Shown one piece after another: positions 16,715 to 24,263 of a stretch of DNA of 37,672 bases. Source of the DNA: Gammaproteobacteria bacterium. Lineage in GTDB: Bacteria; Pseudomonadota; Gammaproteobacteria; Pseudomonadales; Azotimanducaceae. The stretch is from the NCBI GenBank assembly GCA_018665025.1, contig JABJED010000186.1, positions 1 to 37,672 on the forward strand. Reading direction: 5' to 3'. Below the pieces are notes generated by a model that was given only the letters and a program-made list of their open reading frames with translations, did not search any database and was not told the origin of the DNA. Positions within the stretch are counted from its first letter, which is position 1; the number at the start of each line of letters is the position of its first letter. Made by a program: the position numbers and the translations under genes.

Positions 16715-18065
16715 GGTCACAGCATCTGCAGAGGCGGCGATTCCAGAGGATGAGGAATCTGCCGTATATCGTTGGTACGTAGTTGCTGTTCTAACTTTGT
16801 GTTATGCCTTATCTTTTATCGACCGTCAGGTGCTCAGCCTGCTTGTCGAGCCAATTAAGCGAGACCTAATACTGACTGATACTGAGTTTAGTCTACTGCA
16901 AGGTTTTACATTCGCTATATTTTATACGTTTATCGGCTTGTTCATGGGCAAGCTAGCGGACACCAAGAGTCGGCGCTGGATAATTGTTGTTGGCGTTACC
17001 GCTTGGAGCCTCATGACCGCCTGTTGTGGCTTGGCAAAAAACTTCTTCCATCTAATTCTCGCTCGCGTGGGCGTTGCTGTTGGTGAAGCAACTTTGTCGC
17101 CTTCTGCGTACTCGCTAATAGGTGATTATTTTGCGCCCGCAAAAATTGGGCGGGCGATGAGTACCTATACCGTTGGTGTTTATCTAGGTAGCGGTCTTGC
17201 TTTTCTTGTGGGCGGTGCACTAATTGCGGCCATCCCAGAAGTATCTTCACTGCCTATTGTCGGCGAGGTTAAGGCATGGCAGTTGGTCTTTATCATTATT
17301 GGTCTTGCAGGCCTACCATTCGCCTTGTTAGCCCTAACAATCAAAGAACCCAGGCGCGGACGTTACGTCGAAACCAAACTCGGTCAGCAGGATGATCAGC
17401 CCCAGGTAGTATCAATTACTCGGACACTACAATTTTTTGTCCAAAACAAGCGCTTCTATGCGAATCACTTTTTTGGTTTCTCAATGCTCACGACTGTTGG
17501 CTACGGCTTCCATTCCTGGGTGCCAGCCTATTTTATGCGTGTACATGACTGGCAAGCGAGTGATGTTGGCGTGGTCTACGGCACCATTAACGTGCTGGCG
17601 GCGCCGCTTGGCGTGTTGTCCGGTGGTTGGTTCGGAGATTTTCTCTCACGGCGAGGCCACTTGGATGCCTTTATTCGCGGCCCGCTGATCGGTGCAGCGT
17701 TTTTGTGGATCCCAGCGTGCTTAGCGACATCGGGCGTCACCAACGATACCACGCTGATATTTGCACTGTTGACTGTGCTACACTTTTTCGCGAGCTTTCA
17801 CGGCGGCATGGCGGTTGCAGCATTGCATACGGTTACACCACTGCAGATGCGTGGCCAGGCGACTGCTGCCTATCTCTTTGTGATTAACCTTGTTGGGCTG
17901 GGCATGGGCCCATTGGTCGTGGCGCTGATTACAGACTACATATTTGAATCAGAACAATCAGTAGGTGCTTCATTATCAGTGGTCGGCTTAGTTGCTGTCC
18001 CACTTGCAATGCTATTACTCACTTTAAGCATGCGGCACTATCGGTCGATGGTTGCAGCTACCTAA
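16707..18065 (+). CDS. MFS transporter, Spinster-like
   Basis: This 12-helix inner-membrane carrier has 452 residues from the ATG at 16707. The helix 1 region YRWYVVAVLTLCYALSFIDR and the loop GKLADTKSRRWI between helices 2 and 3 (an MFS signature-like motif) are typical of bacterial Spinster-type MFS proteins, as is GEATLSPSAYSLIGDYF. The ATG overlaps the end of the hydrolase gene; an in-frame GTG four codons earlier would lengthen the overlap. Within this operon it most likely carries the compound delivered by the TonB receptor from the periplasm to the cytoplasm. Export of a product cannot be excluded. Confidence 0.9.
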   Translation: MSEVTASAEAAIPEDEESAVYRWYVVAVLTLCYALSFIDRQVLSLLVEPIKRDLILTDTEFSLLQGFTFAIFYTFIGLFMGKLADTKSRRWIIVVGVTAWSLMTACCGLAKNFFHLILARVGVAVGEATLSPSAYSLIGDYFAPAKIGRAMSTYTVGVYLGSGLAFLVGGALIAAIPEVSSLPIVGEVKAWQLVFIIIGLAGLPFALLALTIKEPRRGRYVETKLGQQDDQPQVVSITRTLQFFVQNKRFYANHFFGFSMLTTVGYGFHSWVPAYFMRVHDWQASDVGVVYGTINVLAAPLGVLSGGWFGDFLSRRGHLDAFIRGPLIGAAFLWIPACLATSGVTNDTTLIFALLTVLHFFASFHGGMAVAALHTVTPLQMRGQATAAYLFVINLVGLGMGPLVVALITDYIFESEQSVGASLSVVGLVAVPLAMLLLTLSMRHYRSMVAAT

Positions 18066-18080
18066 GCAATGGAGGCATGA

Positions 18081-19565
18081 ATGTTACGCGTGGTGAACGA
18101 AGAGAAGATCACAATACGGTCAGATAACGATAATCCGTTTTTAAACGGGATATTCAAACCAAATTCTAAGGAATACGACGCTGATACCGACAGCTTGGAA
18201 GTAATCGGCGAAATTCCGAGAGACTTGTGGGGAGTGTATGTTCGTAACACGCACAACCAAATACACGAGCCGTTAGGTACTTACCACCCGTTTGATGGCG
18301 ATGCAATGATGCATAGCGCCTTCTTTGAAGACGGTCGCATGGAATATCGAAATCGTTTTGTGCACACGATTGGCTTTTTAGCGGAGAAAGCCGCAGGTCG
18401 AGCCTTATGGCCGGGATTGTTAGAGCCACATAACAGTACATATCGCGGCTGGGGCGCCATTGGCGCGATGAAAGATAACGCCGGCACAGATGTCATTTGC
18501 CACAATGGCAAGTTGTTGGTCACCATGAGTCAAGGCAGCGAACCTTGGCGAATGGACCCGGTCACGCTGGAAAATTTTGGTCCAGATCCACAATTGGCTC
18601 GCGCTGTATATCGAGACGGTATCGCTGGAGAGTTTAAGGTTGATTCCAAAACCGGCGAGATGGTGTTTCAAAATTACCCGGAAGATCCGCCGTGCATTCG
18701 CGTAGGCACTGTAGATAAAACCGGTAAGCTGACGCGTTACGAGCAGTTTGATCTGCCAGCTGCGCGTTGGCCGCATGACCTGGGCATGACAGAGAATTAT
18801 TTGGTATTGCATGACTTACCTCAATTTTTTGACCCGGAGGGGCTAGCTAAAGGCGAAAGGCATTTAAAGTTTTATCCGGATTTGCCCTCAAGGTTCGGTG
18901 TTATCCCGCGTCGCGGTGAGGTCGGTGAGGTTATGTGGTTTGAAGCGACACCCTGCTTTATGCTGCATACCGCCAACTACTATGAAGATGGCGACGAAAT
19001 CGTTATGGATGGTTGCATCTCGTTAGATCCAGCAGGTCCTGCCGTAGGTGAGGGAGGCGACGTCAACGCAAAAATCATGTCGCATCTAGACAAGCACAAA
19101 ACAATGACACGGTTGCATCGCTGGCGTTTTAATTTAAGCACAGGCAAAACAAGTGAAGAGTTTTTAGATCAGGAGGTAGTAGAATTCCCGGTCTGCAGCA
19201 ACAGCGTTTTAGGCTATCCGTATCGCTACGCCTATTGCAGTTTGTTTGAACCGGGTCAGTGGTTGATGAACGGTATTAAGAAATATGACTTAGAGACCGG
19301 AGATACTGATCGTTTTGAATATGGCCCTAATCGTTACGGCGGTGAAGTCCATTTCGCGAAGCGCGAAAATTCTGTGGCTGAAGACGACGGCTATCTCATT
19401 GTCTTCATACAGGATATGGAGTTGGACCGATCAGAATGCGCAGTATTCGACGCTCAGAGGCTTGCGGATGGACCTGTTTGTCAGATCATTCTTCCTGAAC
19501 GTATTCAAACTGGTACTCATGCCTGTTGGGTAGAGGGTCAGCGCCTAACTGGAGAGTGTGTCTAA
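18081..19565 (+). CDS. Carotenoid/stilbene cleavage oxygenase family protein with altered iron ligand
   Basis: This 494-residue seven-bladed-propeller enzyme of the carotenoid cleavage oxygenase family (apocarotenoid, lignostilbene and isoeugenol cleavers) has GGAGG five bases before the ATG. The start GVYVRNTHNQIHEP and YHPFDGDAMMHS match the family N-terminus. Iron-binding histidines are recognisable at His232 (WPHDLGMTENY), His296 (FMLHTANYYED) and His480 (GTHACWV). The first ligand should lie just before VDxxTGEM; there the sequence is AGEFKVDSKTGEM, so Glu184 stands where family members have His. Full length, no frameshift. It lies between the MFS and SDR genes in one operon and would make aldehydes or ketones from a conjugated double bond. 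The substrate is unknown. Confidence 0.88.
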   Translation: MLRVVNEEKITIRSDNDNPFLNGIFKPNSKEYDADTDSLEVIGEIPRDLWGVYVRNTHNQIHEPLGTYHPFDGDAMMHSAFFEDGRMEYRNRFVHTIGFLAEKAAGRALWPGLLEPHNSTYRGWGAIGAMKDNAGTDVICHNGKLLVTMSQGSEPWRMDPVTLENFGPDPQLARAVYRDGIAGEFKVDSKTGEMVFQNYPEDPPCIRVGTVDKTGKLTRYEQFDLPAARWPHDLGMTENYLVLHDLPQFFDPEGLAKGERHLKFYPDLPSRFGVIPRRGEVGEVMWFEATPCFMLHTANYYEDGDEIVMDGCISLDPAGPAVGEGGDVNAKIMSHLDKHKTMTRLHRWRFNLSTGKTSEEFLDQEVVEFPVCSNSVLGYPYRYAYCSLFEPGQWLMNGIKKYDLETGDTDRFEYGPNRYGGEVHFAKRENSVAEDDGYLIVFIQDMELDRSECAVFDAQRLADGPVCQIILPERIQTGTHACWVEGQRLTGECV

Positions 19566-19567
19566 AT

Positions 19568-20338
19568 ATGAACAATCGATTGGATGGAAAAGTTGCTCTC
19601 GTCACTGGAGCGCTGGGTGGCTTCGGGCGTGCTATCACAAGAAAATTCGTTAGCGATGGCACAAAAGTAGTTGCTGTTGACGTCACAGATGACGGTGCAG
19701 AGTCTTTGCAAGATGAATTCGGCGACAGTGTTAAGTTCCTGCAAGGCGACCATTGTGTCCGCGCTCACAATGAAGCGGCGGTGGCCCTGGCCTTAGACAC
19801 CTGGGGCAAGTTGGATATTTTGGTCAACAACGCCGGCATTGGTCGCACCGCTGCATTTAGTGAGGTCGACGACGAACTGTTCAGAGAGGTCATAGATGTC
19901 AATCTTATGGGTCAATTCCGCTTAACCCAAGCTGCTCTACCGGCGATGCTAGACGGGCTGGATAGCCAACCGTTGTCCCGTAGCATTGTGTTCTTGTCTT
20001 CTGGGTTGGGCCTCTACGGAGTCGCACGCTCTGCGCCGTACGCTGTGTCAAAGCATGGAGTTAATGGCTTGATGCGGTCTCTGGCAGCTGAATATGGCCC
20101 TCGTGGTTTACGAATCAATTCAATATGTCCAGGTATTGCCGACACTGCGTTGGGTAGGATGACAACGGCATGGGCCGATTCTCCAGAAGAGGTCTTCGAG
20201 AGTTTGCGCCAAGCAACTCAACTAAGGCGTCTGATCGAGCCTGAAGACATTGCAAATGCCAGTGCATTCCTAGTCTCCGACGACGCACGCATGATTCATT
20301 CTGTGGCCTTGCGTGTAGATGGCGGTGCTCACGTATAA
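19568..20338 (+). CDS. Short-chain dehydrogenase/reductase (SDR)
   Basis: This classical SDR has 256 residues. I chose the ATG at 19568, two bases after the oxygenase stop, with GGAGAG about 12 bases upstream. It has the cofactor site TGALGGFG (residues 11-18), an Asp (VVAVDV) favouring NAD(H), the NNAG motif, a catalytic Ser in FLSSGLGLYG and the Tyr-x-x-x-Lys in YAVSK, and it ends VDGGAHV. All active residues are present. In this operon it is well placed to oxidise or reduce the carbonyl product of the cleavage oxygenase. The specific substrate is not evident. Confidence 0.93.
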   Translation: MNNRLDGKVALVTGALGGFGRAITRKFVSDGTKVVAVDVTDDGAESLQDEFGDSVKFLQGDHCVRAHNEAAVALALDTWGKLDILVNNAGIGRTAAFSEVDDELFREVIDVNLMGQFRLTQAALPAMLDGLDSQPLSRSIVFLSSGLGLYGVARSAPYAVSKHGVNGLMRSLAAEYGPRGLRINSICPGIADTALGRMTTAWADSPEEVFESLRQATQLRRLIEPEDIANASAFLVSDDARMIHSVALRVDGGAHV

Positions 20339-20350
20339 GGGCTAATTCAA

Positions 20351-21070
20351 ATGTCGACGTTACCTTGGTTGTTTCTGCACGGTGTGAATAATGTGCCAAG
20401 CATTTGGCTGCCCATCGTTGCAGCTTTGGATCACACCCTTGAAGCAAGCTACCCCGTCTTAGCGCCCCTAGACAGCATGGAAGCGTTAGGAGGTGAAATT
20501 GCAGCCTCCTTGTCCGGGCCGGTAATCGTGGTCGGACACTCGTTGGGTGGATATGTCGCCCTTGACGTTCTGGCGCGTCATCCCGAACTGATTCATGGGG
20601 TTGTGCTGATAAATTCCGTTAGTCAGGCTGATACACAAGAAATGGCGAACGCGCGGTCCGAACTTTCTCGACGCGCCCTTGATGGTGAATTTTTCGCCAT
20701 TGCTGAAGGCGCCGCCCAACGTTCGTATCACGCGGACAGTCTAGAACGCTCGGAGTTGATGGACCAACGCAACGAGGACGTTAAAGCCTACGGGGCAGTT
20801 CGTTTTGCTGCCCACCAGACTGCGTGCGCGGCACGACTCGACCGGACAGAGGAACTGCGGAATTTTGAGGGGCCGAAGTTAGTCATAACTGCCGGCGATG
20901 ATGCGGTTATTTCTCCCACCGAACAGAAATCAATGGCTGAATATTGCGGTGCTGATTTGATCTCGATATCCGACGCCGGTCACATGTTGCCTGCAGAGCA
21001 ACCGGAACGAGTTGCGCAAGTGCTTAATAATTGGCGCCACGAGAAGTTCGACTCGCTCTTCAGTCAGTAA
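20351..21070 (+). CDS. Alpha/beta hydrolase
   Basis: This compact 239-residue hydrolase begins WLFLHGVNN and has the elbow GHSLGGYVALDV. A probable acid lies in TAGDDAVISP and the His in DAGHMLP, so the triad is complete. It starts 12 bases after the SDR stop and is the last gene of the operon. A perfect 18-base palindrome follows 15 bases after its stop. It is distinct from the hydrolase at 15917 (short cap, different motifs), so the operon carries two hydrolytic steps. Confidence 0.9.
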   Translation: MSTLPWLFLHGVNNVPSIWLPIVAALDHTLEASYPVLAPLDSMEALGGEIAASLSGPVIVVGHSLGGYVALDVLARHPELIHGVVLINSVSQADTQEMANARSELSRRALDGEFFAIAEGAAQRSYHADSLERSELMDQRNEDVKAYGAVRFAAHQTACAARLDRTEELRNFEGPKLVITAGDDAVISPTEQKSMAEYCGADLISISDAGHMLPAEQPERVAQVLNNWRHEKFDSLFSQ

Positions 21071-21084
21071 GATCGCTATTCCTT

Positions 21085-21102
21085 GAACCATTTAAATGGT
21101 TC
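21085..21102 (+). terminator. Palindrome after the operon, possible terminator
   Basis: GAACCATTTAAATGGTTC is perfectly self-complementary and lies 15 bases after the last gene of the operon. As RNA it can form a 7-bp stem with a 4-base loop. No run of T follows, so it may be a weak terminator, an RNA end-stabilising hairpin or a protein site. Confidence 0.4.
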
Positions 21103-21151
21103 TGACAAGTTAAAAAGTCGATACAAGCTAATCGCGAGTCTAACTTCTGAG

Positions 21152-21357
21152 TTAGGAGGCCGTTACCACATCCCATGTCGCGAATGAGCGAATTCGAAGT
21201 AGCTTGAAAAACCTTCTAAACAGCGAACGTCGGTGCAGATTGCAGCATGCCATTCAAAAAATCGAAGTGCCTGCTTGATTGATTTGAATCGTCGCATAAC
21301 TCGCCTCCGTGCCCGGGTAGGTTGATGGGAAAGTTCAGCGTGATTGTTGGCGTATTG
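21152..21357 (-). pseudogene. IS6-family transposase C-terminal relic
   Basis: The minus strand reads QYANNHAELSHQPTRARRR and RRFKSIKQALRFFEWHAAI without stops. It then shifts frame at a small deletion to LHRRSLFRRFFKLLRIRSFA and TWDVV. This is the same IS6-type transposase tail as at 12150 but without the TetR fusion. The N-terminal helix-turn-helix and catalytic domain are absent. The 11-mer TGACAAGTTAA occurs on both sides, at 21103 and 21363. Confidence 0.75.
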
Positions 21358-21387
21358 GGTACTGACAAGTTAAGTAGGTTAGATGGA

Positions 21388-21428
21388 GGATAGGAATTAT
21401 AACAGGGCTTTGCGATCGAAAATCTGAG
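21388..21428 (+). repeat. Dispersed repeat family 1, copy D (short)
   Basis: Only the first ~40 bases of the repeat are present (GGATAGGAATTATAACAGGG, then CTTTGCGATCGAAAATCTGA). The conserved small palindrome is retained. It lies between the IS6 relic and the 3' end of the hydrolase gene at 21557. Confidence 0.8.
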
Positions 21429-21556
21429 GCTTTACGAAGGAACTGTTGATCAATATGACCGCGGAACTTATCCCAGACAAGCGTAAGCGCTGAAACCTTA
21501 CCTTACCCGACCCGCTGGCTGCAGGCTGAGAAGGCACCGGCCTGTGAAAACCTGGG

Positions 21557-22345
21557 TCATAACTGATCGCAGAACGTCTCGATCATCGCGTTCACTTGCC
21601 CAGGCACTTCAAGTTGCGGGAAATGCCCTGATCCCACCGTCTGTGCAAACGAGACTTTCTTCAGGTGTTTGCTGATGTAGTCCTGATCCACTGCTGTGGC
21701 GGTTAACCATAGGACAGGTTTGGCGATGCCTTCCGCTAGTTTTTGCGTGCTGGCTGCCATGCCGCGAAGTTCAGCTTGGATGATTGGCATAGGCGTACTC
21801 GCTGCTTGCTGCACTGCCTCGCTGGCAATCTTCGGGTCACACTTCTTGCCGAAATAGCTCGCGTACATCGTCTTAAAGGCGGCTTCGCCTTTGCTGCTTT
21901 GGAGCGATTGCAACATTGAACCCAGGGTCATGCCAAACGGGCTCTTGGGATTGTTGAGGCGGGGCAGCGGATACATGCCGGAATCGATCATAACACCGGC
22001 TTTCACCAGTCTTGGAAAGTTCGACAAAAACGCTAAAGTGCCGGGTCCACCGCCGGCGTGGCCAATGGCTATCACATTCTTCAATCCACACGATTTAACA
22101 ACCGCCGCAATGTCTTGCGCGTGTTGCTCTGCATTATGGCCGGTGCCCGGGGTTGTGGATTTACCCTGGCCCCGTCGGTCTATGCATAATACTTTATGGT
22201 TCCTGGCGAAGTATTCAACCTGGTATCGCCAATGGGTGAGGTTAGAGCACCAGCCGTGGATGAAAACGAGTGGTGGCAAACCCTTGTCTCTGCCGCGTAG
22301 TTCGTAATTGAGTTTAGCCCCATCCGACGTTGTGAATTTTCCCAT
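21557..22345 (-). CDS. Alpha/beta-hydrolase fold protein lacking the nucleophile Ser
   Basis: This has 262 residues from the ATG at 22343-22345 (AGAGG and AGG upstream). The fold signatures are clear: VFIHGWCSNLTHWRYQ, RRGQGKS and a C-terminal GSGHFPQLE with the expected His; VDQDY may supply the acid. At the elbow, where Gly-His-Ser-x-Gly-Gly is normal, it reads GHAGGG, so Ala97 replaces the nucleophile serine (codon GCC). Length and frame are intact. The protein may have a non-hydrolytic role, as some cofactor-free dioxygenases, lyases and binding proteins of this fold do, or be newly inactive. It is transcribed away from the desaturase gene with a 212-base divergent spacer. Confidence 0.85.
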   Translation of the reverse strand: MGKFTTSDGAKLNYELRGRDKGLPPLVFIHGWCSNLTHWRYQVEYFARNHKVLCIDRRGQGKSTTPGTGHNAEQHAQDIAAVVKSCGLKNVIAIGHAGGGPGTLAFLSNFPRLVKAGVMIDSGMYPLPRLNNPKSPFGMTLGSMLQSLQSSKGEAAFKTMYASYFGKKCDPKIASEAVQQAASTPMPIIQAELRGMAASTQKLAEGIAKPVLWLTATAVDQDYISKHLKKVSFAQTVGSGHFPQLEVPGQVNAMIETFCDQL

Positions 22346-22547
22346 GGTACCTATGCCTCTATTTTGCAGTGCTAAGTGTAAACAAAAAGCGGGTTGAGCG
22401 TTAAGTTCCTTGCGCAAGGCTTGGAAGCAAAAACAACTCTCGCCGCTTCTATACTCAGCTAAATCGCTGAATTCCGCCGCTTGACTTTCCTATCCTCATG
22501 CTAAGATGCGATTTTTTCAGCGTCCCAGGCTAAAGGAGCTGATTTGG

Positions 22548-22556
22548 ATGTTTTAG
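22548..22556 (+). other. Two-codon leader ORF (ATG TTT TAG)
   Basis: The best ribosome binding site upstream of the desaturase, AAGGAG at 22533-22538, is nine bases before this ATG but 19 bases before the desaturase ATG at 22558. The mini-frame stops one base before the desaturase start, so ribosomes could restart there. This may be a real minimal upstream ORF or chance. Confidence 0.35.
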
Positions 22557-22557
22557 C

Positions 22558-23520
22558 ATGATTTACACTGACGAAACGCCTGTTCGCTACCAGAATGTCT
22601 TGCCAGAAGCTGTGATGAATGAAGTTTTTGATCGTGAAAGTGTGCTCGACGCTGCTATTCAATCTGAGTTGATGACGCGCAGTGACCATATCTCAGGACT
22701 TCGTTTAGCAATACATTTATCGTGTATCGCGCTATCAGTCTGGGCCGCTGTACTACTTACAGGTACCTTATGGATTTGGTTGGCGATTATCGTGCTGGCC
22801 TTTTTTATCGGCACAGTCTTTGCCCCCTTCCATGAATGCTGTCACGGCACAGCGTTCTCGACACCGATGTTTAACCGGTACGGCGCGGCGCTCACCGGTG
22901 TTTTGTTTGGCGTATCGTGGCGAGCCTATCGAGAGTTCCATTTTCAACATCATTCCGACACTCAGGATCCAAAGCAAGATCCTGAAATCATGATGGACCC
23001 TAAAAACCTGAGTCCTTGGCCTCGGTCGGTTTGGCGCTGGTTGATTACTTTAAGTGGCGGACCTCTGTTGTTCTCAAAACTTACAGGCCTGGGAGCCTGT
23101 TGGATTCCTGGTGGGACGACAAGGTTTGCGACGCTGCCGAAAGCTGCGCGCATCGAGACGCAGGTCATCTCTATGTTCTGGTGGTGTGTCATGTTGGCGG
23201 CCTTGTTTGAATTGCCGGGGGCGATGCCTCTCCTGGCAGGGTTTATACTTGGTCATATCGTAGAAGGGCTCTGGTTGACTGCCGAGCATAGTGGCTGTGC
23301 TGAAGGTGGCAGTATTCTTGCTCGGACTCGAAGCGTCAAAAGCAATGCGTTGGTGCGATTTTTTTTGTGGAATATGAATTATCACAGTGAACATCATGGC
23401 TGGCCCGGTGTGCCCTGGCATGCGTTGCCTGCTTTACACCAGCGGATTGGAGATCGTGTCGATATACAACCAGGTTATTTTCGACTTTATCGAGGGGTGC
23501 TATCGGCTCAACGGGATTAG
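22558..23520 (+). CDS. Membrane fatty-acid desaturase family protein
   Basis: This 320-residue di-iron integral membrane enzyme has all three histidine boxes: HECCH (residues 92-96), HFQHH (128-132) and HSEHH (276-280), plus AEHSG at about 243. Two hydrophobic hairpins flank the boxes. It belongs to the FA_desaturase superfamily, which includes fatty-acid desaturases, carotenoid ketolases/hydroxylases and alkane hydroxylase-like enzymes. The overall pattern (NYHSEHHGWPGVPWHALP) fits acyl-lipid or carotenoid-type members. The ATG at 22558 was chosen because it is the first in frame. The substrate is unknown. Confidence 0.9.
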   Translation: MIYTDETPVRYQNVLPEAVMNEVFDRESVLDAAIQSELMTRSDHISGLRLAIHLSCIALSVWAAVLLTGTLWIWLAIIVLAFFIGTVFAPFHECCHGTAFSTPMFNRYGAALTGVLFGVSWRAYREFHFQHHSDTQDPKQDPEIMMDPKNLSPWPRSVWRWLITLSGGPLLFSKLTGLGACWIPGGTTRFATLPKAARIETQVISMFWWCVMLAALFELPGAMPLLAGFILGHIVEGLWLTAEHSGCAEGGSILARTRSVKSNALVRFFLWNMNYHSEHHGWPGVPWHALPALHQRIGDRVDIQPGYFRLYRGVLSAQRD

Positions 23521-23571
23521 GAAACTCGAGTTCGGGGGTGCCAGCACTGAACAAGAAAGGGGTAAAAAGCC

Positions 23572-23745
23572 ATGCAGCGTCGAGTGCCTCACGATATTAA
23601 TGACTCGTTTGCAGGCCGGGTACTCATGCCTGGTTTTATAGACTCACATACACATTTGCGATTATCGGGCACCTGTATGGGTCTGAACTGCGTGGGTCCA
23701 ATCGATTCGACAGACCCACAGGGTATACCGCTACTGAGTGGATAG
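23572..23745 (+). pseudogene. Amidohydrolase N-terminal fragment cut by repeat copy E
   Basis: The ATG at 23572 has AAGAAAGGGG upstream and the frame encodes 57 residues. It contains LMPGFIDSHTHLRLSG, the first metal-binding strand (His-x-His) of the amidohydrolase superfamily, preceded by FAGRV as in imidazolonepropionase/YtcJ-like proteins. The frame runs into GGATAGG, the first bases of dispersed repeat copy E, where TAG ends it. Some 400 residues of the enzyme are missing. It lies close behind the desaturase and may once have been in its operon. Confidence 0.8.
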
Positions 23746-23972
23746 GAATTATAACAACGCTTTCGAGCGGAAGTCTGAGTATCGAATTAGCTCGGTTGCC
23801 GTCTTGTTTTATGAAAGAGTGGAGCGGTATGACGAGTAGTGCTTAAACGCTACCAATTTTGTTGTTGTTTGTTGTTGTTTGTCAGGGTTTGTCAGGGTTT
23901 GTGTTTATTGGCTGACCTGGTGATGGGCGATTAGCGAACGTACTTTTCTGTTGGCGCAGAGGAAAAACGCGT
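23740..23972 (+). repeat. Dispersed repeat family 1, copy E (long form)
   Basis: This ~233-base copy is collinear with copies C and F, but a stretch after GCTACCAA is expanded by short tandem GTTGTTT and GTCAGGGTTT units (about 23861-23905). Its left edge truncates an amidohydrolase gene and its right edge joins a fragment of a secreted-esterase-like gene. Confidence 0.88.
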
Positions 23973-24125
23973 TACCTTGCTGATCGACGGTTCCTTTCGG
24001 GTAGACCACACCGAAACCTTCTTCGTCCGCGACGTCATTCATGGCTGAATAAGACATTCTGCTATCAGCAGAACCGGTGGGGCTATAGTATCGATCGGTT
24101 GCAGCAGGTGTATAGTAAACGCAGT
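23965..24125 (-). pseudogene. Esterase (PHB-depolymerase-like alpha/beta hydrolase) fragment
   Basis: The minus strand contains RMSYSAMNDVADEEGFGVVY followed by PKGTVDQQGN, which strongly resembles the 'M..MNAVAD..GF.VVYP.GT' segment of LpqC/PHB-depolymerase-family esterases. The frame is closed by a TGA at about 24140 upstream and merges downstream into repeat copy E. The plus strand here also has an open tail (IDRLQQVYSKRSITERWLS...), so coding direction is not beyond doubt. Confidence 0.45.
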
Positions 24126-24263
24126 ATCACAGAACGCTGGCTTTCGATGCTAGATGAGCTTACCGACGCTCAATAACATCGCAAATAAATCAAAAATCGT
24201 GCTCGCGCTAAAACAGTACGCAAAACACGTCGACAGGCACGATGTGTGTATGAAGAAGACGAG

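Noticed and set aside
24040-24178. Plus-strand gene tail (DRLQQVYSKRSITERWLSML)
   Set aside because: Open and somewhat protein-like, but overlapping minus-strand sequence matches a known esterase segment better; kept only as a doubt in that entry.
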